Of a DNA stretch of 34,298 bases, positions 1 through 6,820 are shown piece after piece (position 1 is the first letter of the stretch; the number at the start of each line of letters is the position of its first letter). Source of the DNA: Bacteroidota bacterium (GTDB taxonomy: Bacteria > Bacteroidota > Bacteroidia > UKL13-3); the NCBI GenBank assembly GCA_030699355.1, contig JAUYMZ010000461.1, positions 1 to 34,298 of the forward strand, given 5' to 3'. A model generated the notes under the pieces. That model was given only the letters and a program-made list of their open reading frames with translations, was not told the DNA's origin and did not search any database. The position numbers were made by a program, and so were the translations under genes.

Positions 1-260
1 CAAACAAAGAAAAAATCACTTGTTTTTATTTTGAGGCATTCGACGAAAAATGGAAAGATGCCAAAAACCCAATGGGTTCAGAAAACCATTTTGGATTATT
101 TACCATTGACGGAAAAGCTAAATATGCCTTGTGGAAAAGGGTAGATGAAGGCCTATTTAAGCAGCTTAGCAGAGAGGGCAAACCCATTGAAAAAACTTAC
201 AGTGGCAGTAAAGAAGATTTGCTCAAAACTGTGGCCTTACCTAAACATGTAAAAAATTAA
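1..260 (+). CDS. GH17-like glycoside hydrolase, C-terminal fragment (cut by window edge)
   Basis: The reading frame is open from the left edge (first full codon at base 3) to the TAA at 258-260, so only the last 85 residues of a longer protein are visible. The fragment contains FYFEAFDEKWK followed by HFGLFTIDGKAKYALW. This closely matches the C-terminal end of the third GH17-like protein at 5067-5987 (FFFEAFDENWK, then HWGVFKADRSPK), which corresponds to the last strand and helix of the GH17 TIM barrel. The catalytic residues and any signal peptide lie outside the window. The stop codon directly abuts the ATG of the GH30 gene, so the two are co-transcribed. The in-frame ATG at 72 lies inside the conserved motif and is not a start. 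The GH17-like family assignment is inference from paralogy within the locus. Confidence 0.8.
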   Translation, partial: NKEKITCFYFEAFDEKWKDAKNPMGSENHFGLFTIDGKAKYALWKRVDEGLFKQLSREGKPIEKTYSGSKEDLLKTVALPKHVKN

Positions 261-1769
261 ATGAGCATGAATATCAAACAGCAATTATGTAAAAACAAAT
301 CCCTATCAATGGCCTTGATTTGCTTGTTTTTTATTCAGTGTTCACAAGATAAAAAAACAACTATGGATGTATATGAAACCTCAGAAAATGGAAATGCACT
401 TACCTTACTAAAAGAGTTTCAAGCAGCTGATAAATCACTTACCATAAACCTTAATCCCGAGGAAACCTTTCAAAAAATTACCGGAATTGGCGGGTCGTTC
501 ACGGAAGCCTCTGCGTCTTTATTAAATAGATTAGGTTCAGCCAATAGAAAAAAAATCTTAGAGGCCTATTTTAGCCAAGAAGGCGCTAATTATTCCTTAA
601 CCAGGACACATATAGCCTCTTGCGATTTTTCGCTTAGCAATTACACTTATGCCAAGGTTGAAAATGATGTTGCAATGAATCATTTTAGCATTGAGGACGA
701 TAAAAACGACTTGATTCCAATGATTCTGGAGGCCAAAAAAATATCTAAAGATGGCTTTCATATCATTGCTTCTCCGTGGTCGGCCCCACCTTGGATGAAA
801 GATAACAAAAGTTTTGTGGGTGGAAAATTATTACCCCAATTTAATGATGCCTTTGCTTTGTACTTTTCTAAATACTTAACTGCTTATAAAAAAGAAGGCA
901 TTGATATTTGGGGAATTACCGTAATTAATGAGCCACATGGAAATGGAAATAATTGGGAAAGCACTTTGTTTTCGCCAAAAGAAATGACAGATTTCGTGCA
1001 AGATTATTTAGGACCGAAATTGGAAAAAGATGGCTGGGACCATGTAAAAATATTGGGCTACGATCAAAACAGAGCTGGCTTAAAAGAATGGGTAGATGAA
1101 ATGTATCGGGATGAAAAATCATCTAAATATTTTGCCGGTACAGCCATACATTGGTATGAAAGCACCTACGATTATTTCCCAGATGCCCTGCAATACGCGC
1201 ACAAAAAAGCACCAAACAAATTTCTCATTGAAACGGAGGGTTGTGTGGATTCTGAGATACCAAAATGGCGGGATGATAAGTGGTATTGGCAAAAAGAAGC
1301 CACCGATTGGGGCTGGGATTGGGCAAGCGAAAAAGACAAACACCTGCACCCTAAATATGCTCCTGTAAATAGATATGCAACAGATATCATTGGTTGTTTA
1401 AATAATTATGTTGATGGTTGGATAGATTGGAACATGGTTTTAGATACACAAGGCGGTCCCAACTGGTTTAAAAATTGGTGTGTTGCACCTGTGATTGTTA
1501 ACCCCGATAAAGATGAAGTGTATTTTACACCCTTGTATTATGTAATGGCACATTTTAGCAAGTTTATGAGGCCCGGTGCAACTAGAATTGGCTGCCAAAT
1601 AAACCACAAAGAAGTTATGGCTACTGCCGTTCAAAATCCGGATGGAAGCATTGCCCTTGCGGTGTTTAATCCTACGGAAGAGCAATACAATATAAATATC
1701 AACCTAAACAATCAAACCCAAACGCTTAGCATAGATTCGAAAGCATTACAAACTATAATACTCAACTAA
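261..1769 (+). CDS. GH30 family glycoside hydrolase, lipoprotein (beta-1,6-glucanase or beta-glucosidase type)
   Basis: The 502-residue protein begins with a lipoprotein signal peptide (hydrophobic 15-26, lipobox FIQC with Cys27). The clan GH-A barrel follows from about residue 68, opening with the GH30 signature FQKITGIGGSFTEASA. The acid/base is Glu224 in VINEP and the nucleophile is Glu326 in IETEGC, the same layout as human glucosylceramidase and bacterial endo-beta-1,6-glucanases. The C-terminal 70 residues form the beta-sandwich typical of GH30 (DGSIALAVFNP). Length is normal for the family. GH30 members act on beta-1,6-glucan, beta-glucosides or xylans; with GH17 neighbours, beta-1,6 branches of laminarin-type or fungal beta-glucan are the likeliest substrate, but this is inference. 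Lipidation places it on the outer or periplasmic membrane, before import. It starts directly after the preceding stop and lies 12 nt before the transporter gene. An alternative in-frame Met at residue 3 would not change the reading. Confidence 0.92.
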   Translation: MSMNIKQQLCKNKSLSMALICLFFIQCSQDKKTTMDVYETSENGNALTLLKEFQAADKSLTINLNPEETFQKITGIGGSFTEASASLLNRLGSANRKKILEAYFSQEGANYSLTRTHIASCDFSLSNYTYAKVENDVAMNHFSIEDDKNDLIPMILEAKKISKDGFHIIASPWSAPPWMKDNKSFVGGKLLPQFNDAFALYFSKYLTAYKKEGIDIWGITVINEPHGNGNNWESTLFSPKEMTDFVQDYLGPKLEKDGWDHVKILGYDQNRAGLKEWVDEMYRDEKSSKYFAGTAIHWYESTYDYFPDALQYAHKKAPNKFLIETEGCVDSEIPKWRDDKWYWQKEATDWGWDWASEKDKHLHPKYAPVNRYATDIIGCLNNYVDGWIDWNMVLDTQGGPNWFKNWCVAPVIVNPDKDEVYFTPLYYVMAHFSKFMRPGATRIGCQINHKEVMATAVQNPDGSIALAVFNPTEEQYNININLNNQTQTLSIDSKALQTIILN

Positions 1770-1781
1770 CAAACAAAACCT

Positions 1782-4121
1782 ATGTCTAATCAACCACTCG
1801 TTAAAAAAGTTCCCAGAACCCAAAAAATTGCCTTTGGATTGGGAATGCTTGCCAACCAAATGTTTCCGGCTGCATTGGGTATTTTTATCGTAATACTCAT
1901 AGAAGGCTTGGGATTTCCGGGTTGGATGTTGGGCATTATCTATTTTGTACCCAAACTGTTTGATGCCATTACCGACCCAATTATGGGTTTTATTACAGAT
2001 AACACCAAATCTAAATGGGGACGAAGAAGACATTATGTTCTGATTGGTGCGGTTATTATGGGATTGTCTTTTGCTTCTATGTGGCAATTGTATGCTTCGA
2101 ACAGTGTTAACTACAATTTTTATTATTTTTTAGTTTGGTCATTAGTATTCTTTTTAGGTCTCACCATTTTTAGTGTGCCTTACGTGGCCATGGGTTATGA
2201 GATGAGTGATGATTTTCATGAACGTACCGAGATTATGGCAACAGCTCAGCTTATAGGTCAGCTAGCCTGGGTAATTGCACCTTGGTTTTGGGTAATTATG
2301 TACGACCCAAGGTTTTTTGAATCAACAGAAATTGCCACTAGAACATTGGCTGTTTATGTGGCCATTGGTTGCTCTATTCTAGCCGCTGTACCCGCATTTT
2401 TTATAAGCAGTAAATCTACTTTAAACGAAAATTACGAGCCCTTAACTTTTAGAAATATCAGTTCAAGTTTTGACCAAATTATTGAAGGATTTAGAGATGC
2501 GTTAAAAATAGCGCCTTTTAGAAAATTATGTATTGCTACCTTTCTAATCTTTAATGCATTTAACACGGTGGCGGGGTTTTCATTTTTTATTATAAAGTAC
2601 TTTATATTCAGCGAAAACCCTAATAATTTTGGCGTGTGGCCAACCCTCTTTGGAAGCATTGGTGCTATCATAACAACGCTCATTGTAATTCCAATTGTAT
2701 CGCGTATGTCGAAAGCAATGGGAAAAAAGAAAGCCTTTGTTATTTCTCAATTCATATCCATTATTGGCTATGTACTCTTTTGGTTTTTGTTTGTTCCAGG
2801 CAAGCCCTATCTCTTTATTTTTGCGTTACCTTTTTTCTCTTTTGGTATTGGTAGTTTGTTTACTTTAATGATGTCTATGACATCAGATGTGATTGATATT
2901 GACGAGTTGAATACAGGCAAGCGAAGAGAAGGAATTTTTGGTGCTATTTATTGGTGGATGGTAAAGTTTGGTTTGGCCATTGCGGGTTTATTAAGCGGGT
3001 TAATTTTATCCTTTGTTGCCTTTAATTCGGGTGCTGCCTCTCAAACAGCACAATCTATGTTTGAATTAAGATTATTTTTCTCTGGAATCCCCATTTTAGG
3101 AACCTTATTAGCCATTTGGGTGATGAGAGATTATGATGTTACTGAGGAGAAAGCAAGAGAAATAAGTGCTGAATTGGGTAAAAGAAAGAATAAACCTAGT
3201 TTACCCTACTTGCAAGGCAAATTACATTCGCTTTTACACCATACAAATTTAAACATCATCAACGGAATTGATTATAGCCAGAAAAGTGAAGCCGAAATAG
3301 AAACAAAGTTTGCACAAACATTTCATACGGGTTTACATGGTTTGTGTTTTAGTGCCTATGGAGAAGGGCAGAAAGTGGGAGATATTTTATCGAAAGAACA
3401 AATTAATAGAAGGTTAGATATCATTGCTCCGCATACGCAATGGATAAGAACTTTTTCGTGCACAGAAGGAAATGAATGGATACCAGAAATTGCCCATCAA
3501 AAAGGAATCAAAACAGTGGTTGGGGCTTGGATCAGCCAGGATAAAGAGCGAAATGAAAGGGAAATAAATGCTTTAATTAAATTGGCAAATGCAGGTTTGG
3601 TAGCGGTAGCAGCGGTAGGTAATGAAGTATTGTTGAGAGAAGAGATTAGCGAGGAAGAATTAATTGAGTATATAAAAAGGGTAAAAACCGCCATTCCAAA
3701 TACCGTTGAAGTGGGATATGTAGATGCCTATTACCAGTTTATTGACAGACCCAAATTGGTAGATAGCTGCGATTTAATTCTCTGTAATTTCTATCCTTTT
3801 TGGGAAGGTATTGCAATTGATTATTCTATGAGTTACCTCAACAATATGTTTGAACTAACAAAAACAGTTAGTAAGCATAAAAAAATTATTATTACCGAAA
3901 CAGGATGGCCAAGTTTGGGTGAAACCATTGAAAGTGCAGTGCCATCAAAAATAAATGCCATGAAATATTTTATTGTTGCGCAGGAATGGGCAAAAAATAA
4001 TAATATTGAGATGTTTCATTTCTCTTCTTTCGACGAATCGTGGAAAGTAGTGCAAGAAGGAAAATTAGGAAGCTTTTGGGGTTTATGGGATCAAAACGAA
4101 AAATTTAAGTTTACAAAATAA
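1782..4121 (+). CDS. Fusion protein: GPH-family sugar:cation symporter (MFS) plus C-terminal GH17 domain
   Basis: One uninterrupted frame of 779 residues carries two complete domains. Residues 1-450 form a 12-segment glycoside-pentoside-hexuronide (MelB-like) transporter. The family motif lies at residues 61-82 (DAITDP, then D73 and GRRR at 80-83), and the last membrane segment is about 431-448. A hydrophilic linker (450-495) leads to a GH17 domain at about 500-779, with acid/base Glu615 in VGNEV, nucleophile Glu706 in ITETGWP, and the FSSFDESWK and WGLWD end motifs. GPH carriers have both termini in the cytosol, so the hydrolase domain should be cytosolic. The GH17 half is closely related to the next gene (shared FSC-EGNE, VGYVDAYY, ITETGWPS), which suggests tandem duplication with fusion of one copy. 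The likely role is import of short beta-gluco-oligosaccharides with immediate cleavage or transglycosylation; this is inference. No frameshift is needed to obtain the fusion. Confidence 0.9.
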   Translation: MSNQPLVKKVPRTQKIAFGLGMLANQMFPAALGIFIVILIEGLGFPGWMLGIIYFVPKLFDAITDPIMGFITDNTKSKWGRRRHYVLIGAVIMGLSFASMWQLYASNSVNYNFYYFLVWSLVFFLGLTIFSVPYVAMGYEMSDDFHERTEIMATAQLIGQLAWVIAPWFWVIMYDPRFFESTEIATRTLAVYVAIGCSILAAVPAFFISSKSTLNENYEPLTFRNISSSFDQIIEGFRDALKIAPFRKLCIATFLIFNAFNTVAGFSFFIIKYFIFSENPNNFGVWPTLFGSIGAIITTLIVIPIVSRMSKAMGKKKAFVISQFISIIGYVLFWFLFVPGKPYLFIFALPFFSFGIGSLFTLMMSMTSDVIDIDELNTGKRREGIFGAIYWWMVKFGLAIAGLLSGLILSFVAFNSGAASQTAQSMFELRLFFSGIPILGTLLAIWVMRDYDVTEEKAREISAELGKRKNKPSLPYLQGKLHSLLHHTNLNIINGIDYSQKSEAEIETKFAQTFHTGLHGLCFSAYGEGQKVGDILSKEQINRRLDIIAPHTQWIRTFSCTEGNEWIPEIAHQKGIKTVVGAWISQDKERNEREINALIKLANAGLVAVAAVGNEVLLREEISEEELIEYIKRVKTAIPNTVEVGYVDAYYQFIDRPKLVDSCDLILCNFYPFWEGIAIDYSMSYLNNMFELTKTVSKHKKIIITETGWPSLGETIESAVPSKINAMKYFIVAQEWAKNNNIEMFHFSSFDESWKVVQEGKLGSFWGLWDQNEKFKFTK

Positions 4122-4131
4122 TAAATAGCGT

Positions 4132-5067
4132 ATGTCGTACAGAGAAGGCCATTTTTTTAATCCAGAAAATAAGGAAAATTATATTCACCATCAGCAGGAA
4201 GGTGCACAAGAAATGCCGTGGATTAACTATGCTGAACTTACAGCGGATGATTTAAAAACCATGTGGCATAAAACCCTTCAAATGGGCATGCATGGCATTT
4301 GTTTTAGTATCTATGAAGATGGGCAAAAACCAGGTTCCATTATAACAGAAGCGCAAGTTGAAAGACGAATTGAAATATTAAAGCCGTATACCAAATGGGT
4401 TCGCTCATTTTCTTGTATAGAAGGAAATGAACATGTTCCTAGCATAGCCAAAAAACATGGCATGAAAACGCTTGTGGGTGCTTGGCTAGGGGATGATTTA
4501 GCATTAAATGAAAAAGAAATTGAAAGTTTAATTGCTATGGCAAAAGAGGGTTTAGTTGATGTGGCTGCTGTAGGCAATGAAGTAATGTACAGGAAAGATT
4601 TAACGGAGGAGCAATTAATAGCATACATACAAAGGGTAAAAGAGGCTATACCGCATATTCCAGTGGGATATGTAGATGCGTATTATGAGTTTTCGCACCG
4701 ACCAAGAATTACAGAGATATGTGATGTTATTTTAACTAATTGTTATCCGTATTGGGAAGGCTGCCCCATAGAATATTCGTTTGAACACATGAGGAGCATG
4801 TTTGAATCTGCTAAACATGCCGGACAAGGAAAACGTGTAATTATTACAGAAACCGGTTGGCCTAGCGAAGGTGGTGCTTTTAAAGGCTCTATTGCTAACC
4901 AAGAAAATGCCATGCGCTATTTTATAGATTGCCAAAATTGGTGCCATGCTAACGGAATAGAGAGTTTCTACTTCGCTTCTTTCGACGAGTCGTGGAAGGT
5001 TGGTCCGGAAGGTGATGTGGGTGCGTATTGGGGACTTTGGGATAAACACGAAAAACTAAAATATTAA
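4132..5067 (+). CDS. Cytosolic GH17 family glycoside hydrolase/transglycosylase
   Basis: The 311-residue protein has no signal peptide or lipobox: the N-terminus MSYREGHFFNPENKEN is hydrophilic. It should therefore stay in the cytosol, unlike secreted GH17 laminarinases. The catalytic pair is visible: acid/base Glu150 in AAVGNEV and nucleophile Glu240 in IITETGWPSEGG, the standard GH17 motif. The barrel ends with FASFDESWK and WGLWDKHEKLKY. GH17 enzymes act on beta-1,3-glucan as endoglucanases or glucosyltransferases; which applies here cannot be read from the sequence. It is the closest paralogue of the GH17 half of the preceding fusion. It starts 10 nt after that gene, and its stop overlaps the ATG of the next gene by one base (TAATG), which suggests translational coupling. 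Confidence 0.9.
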   Translation: MSYREGHFFNPENKENYIHHQQEGAQEMPWINYAELTADDLKTMWHKTLQMGMHGICFSIYEDGQKPGSIITEAQVERRIEILKPYTKWVRSFSCIEGNEHVPSIAKKHGMKTLVGAWLGDDLALNEKEIESLIAMAKEGLVDVAAVGNEVMYRKDLTEEQLIAYIQRVKEAIPHIPVGYVDAYYEFSHRPRITEICDVILTNCYPYWEGCPIEYSFEHMRSMFESAKHAGQGKRVIITETGWPSEGGAFKGSIANQENAMRYFIDCQNWCHANGIESFYFASFDESWKVGPEGDVGAYWGLWDKHEKLKY

Positions 5068-5987
5068 TGAGTAATTTTTTTCAGAAATTTAATATACCAT
5101 TCGATAAAGCGATTTGTTATTCTGGTTTTAGAGATGGGCAACAACCAGGCGGAATTGTTCCTTCTTACGAAGAGATTAAAGAAGATTTGATGCTGCTTAA
5201 ACCTCATTGGAAATACCTAAGATTATATGATTGCGATGAACATGCTGCTAGGGTAATGGAGGTTATTAAGAAAGAAAAACTAGACTTTAAATTAATGCTT
5301 GGTGCCTACATAGTTGCCGAAATGAATAATTATGGTTGTCCGTGGGGTGGCGGTATTTATGAAGAAGAACAGTTAGCAGAAAATCACAAGGCAAATAATG
5401 AAAAAATTGAAAAGCTAATAGATTGGTCGAACCAATACTCCGATATTATTTTCTGTGTATCGCTGGGGAATGAAGCTTGTGTAGATTGGACAGATCACTT
5501 TGTTCCGGTAGATAGGGTTATAGAATTTGCCAAGAAGGTGAAGCAAGGTATTAAGCAACCCATTACCTTTTGCGAGAATTATGTTCCTTGGTTAAATTAC
5601 CTAAAGCCACTGGTAGAACATATTGATTTTATTTCGATACACACCTACCCTGTTTGGGAATACAAACACATCCACGAATCGGTAGACTACTCCATATCAA
5701 ATTATGAATTAGTGGCGCAACTATACCCATATGTTCCGGTAGTTATTACCGAAGCAGGTTGGGCAACCAATTCGCACGGGAGAGGAATAAACAGCGAACA
5801 CGTAAACGAAGAAAACCAAAAAGTTTATTACGAAGATTTAATGGAGTGGACTACCAAGCATCAAGTTTTAACCTTCTTTTTTGAAGCCTTTGATGAAAAT
5901 TGGAAAGGCTCATCAGACCCCATGGAACCCGAAAAACATTGGGGCGTTTTTAAAGCTGATAGAAGTCCTAAGTTGGTGTTTAATTGA
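5067..5987 (+). CDS. Divergent GH17-like glycoside hydrolase, cytosolic
   Basis: The 306-residue protein has no export signal. GH17 landmarks are present but more divergent: Glu136 in SLGNEAC as acid/base, Glu229 in VVITEAGWA as nucleophile, and FFFEAFDENWKG near the C-terminus. It opens with a strand that matches its paralogues (ICYSGFRDGQQPGG against ICFSIYEDGQKPGS). An insertion at 84-105, rich in Gly, Trp and Glu (CPWGGGIYEEE), is absent from the two upstream paralogues and could shape the acceptor site. It resembles the partial protein at the left edge more than its immediate neighbour. It is the last gene of the beta-glucan operon, overlaps the upstream stop by one base, and ends 4 nt from the convergent regulator gene. 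The exact linkage specificity is unknown. Confidence 0.85.
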   Translation: MSNFFQKFNIPFDKAICYSGFRDGQQPGGIVPSYEEIKEDLMLLKPHWKYLRLYDCDEHAARVMEVIKKEKLDFKLMLGAYIVAEMNNYGCPWGGGIYEEEQLAENHKANNEKIEKLIDWSNQYSDIIFCVSLGNEACVDWTDHFVPVDRVIEFAKKVKQGIKQPITFCENYVPWLNYLKPLVEHIDFISIHTYPVWEYKHIHESVDYSISNYELVAQLYPYVPVVITEAGWATNSHGRGINSEHVNEENQKVYYEDLMEWTTKHQVLTFFFEAFDENWKGSSDPMEPEKHWGVFKADRSPKLVFN

Positions 5988-5991
5988 TAGA

Positions 5992-6717
5992 TTAAAGCTG
6001 AAAAGAAAAGCCTTCTTTCTCTAAAGCGCGGTAACTTTTTTCGTCGAATTGAAAGAGCTTAGCGGGTCGGTGAGAAACATTTTCTTTTACTTCATTCAGT
6101 GGCTTTAAAATATTCATCTCTAGGATTTTTTTCCTGAAATTAGATTTATCAAACTTATATCCCAAAAGTGCTTCGTACAATAATTGGAGCTCTAAAAGGG
6201 TAAACTTAGGTGGCAGCAATTCAAAACCTGTAGGCTTATGCCTCACCTCATTTTTTAATGTTTCTATTCCCTTTTGTAAAATATTGTGGTGGTCGAATGC
6301 CAACTCTGGCAAATCTGTAATATTAAACCATTGGGCAGATTTGGCCCACGAAGAAGCTATCGGATTATAATCTATGCTATTTACCAAAGAAAAATAACCC
6401 ACAGTTACCACACGGCCAATTGGATGCCTATCTACACTTCCAAAAGTAAAAAACTGCTTCATGTAAATATTTTTTAAGCCAGTTAGTTTTTCTAACACAT
6501 TATTGGCGGCATCTCGTAAATTTTGTTCGGGTTCCACTAAATCTCCAATTAAAGCCCAATGTCCTTTAAAAGGCTCAACATCTCTTTGAACCAATAAAAC
6601 CTTTATTTCGCCCTCATGATATCCAAATATCACACAATCAACGGATAAGCCAAATACAAAATACGCATCTATCGGGAATTTATAATCTGATATGTAATAT
6701 TTACTTGGAATTTCCAT
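5992..6717 (-). CDS. NUDIX-domain transcriptional regulator (NrtR/AraR-like), probably sugar-responsive
   Basis: The 241-residue protein has an N-terminal NUDIX fold (about 20-155; VDCVIFGYHEGEIKVLLVQR is the canonical first hairpin). A winged-helix DNA-binding domain follows at about 165-240 (FTLLELQLLYEALLG, then KSNFRKKILEM as recognition-helix region). The Nudix box (58-81) is degenerate: NNVLEKLTGL stands where REUxEExGU is expected, so hydrolase activity should be lost. That is typical of the NrtR/AraR regulator lineage, in which the NUDIX domain senses a metabolite; Bacteroidetes AraR-type members control sugar operons. It sits convergent to the beta-glucan operon and divergent from the secreted glucan-binding gene, so it is the natural candidate regulator of both. 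The inducer is not deducible. The ATG is preceded by TTATTTTGCGGC, a start-proximal promoter-like element. Confidence 0.88.
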   Translation of the reverse strand: MEIPSKYYISDYKFPIDAYFVFGLSVDCVIFGYHEGEIKVLLVQRDVEPFKGHWALIGDLVEPEQNLRDAANNVLEKLTGLKNIYMKQFFTFGSVDRHPIGRVVTVGYFSLVNSIDYNPIASSWAKSAQWFNITDLPELAFDHHNILQKGIETLKNEVRHKPTGFELLPPKFTLLELQLLYEALLGYKFDKSNFRKKILEMNILKPLNEVKENVSHRPAKLFQFDEKSYRALEKEGFSFQL

Positions 6718-6820
6718 GCCGCAAAATAAAGGAAGATTTTATTTTTTAAGGAAAAAATTACTTATTGTATTTTTTACTTTAAGTATTTTTATTTACCTTG
6801 CATTACAATAATTTAATAAT
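6718..6820. promoter_or_regulatory. Divergent promoter region with inverted repeats
   Basis: This 103-nt AT-rich gap separates the divergent starts of the regulator (minus) and the secreted protein (plus). For the plus gene, TACCTTGC at 6794-6801 resembles the Bacteroidetes -7 element TAnnTTTG, 19 nt before the ATG. For the minus gene, TTATTTTGC lies just upstream of its ATG (read on the minus strand, 6720-6728). An exact 8-bp inverted repeat, TTATTGTA (6762-6769) and TACAATAA (6804-6811), brackets the plus-strand promoter, and a palindrome TACTT-T-AAGTA sits at 6775-6785. These are possible operator sites for the NUDIX regulator, but in sequence this AT-rich such repeats arise by chance. Confidence 0.45.

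Noticed and set aside
72-260. Small independent gene starting at the ATG at 72
   Set aside because: The frame is open to the left edge and the residues before the ATG (FYFEAFDEKWK) are a conserved GH17 motif, so this is the end of a longer gene.
5979-5996. Hairpin TTTAAT/ATTAAA between the convergent GH17 and regulator genes as a terminator
   Set aside because: Only six A-T pairs with no GC and no T-run; too weak to call.
6775-6785. Palindrome TACTT-T-AAGTA as a defined operator
   Set aside because: Five pairs in AT-rich DNA; noted inside the promoter region entry but not called on its own.
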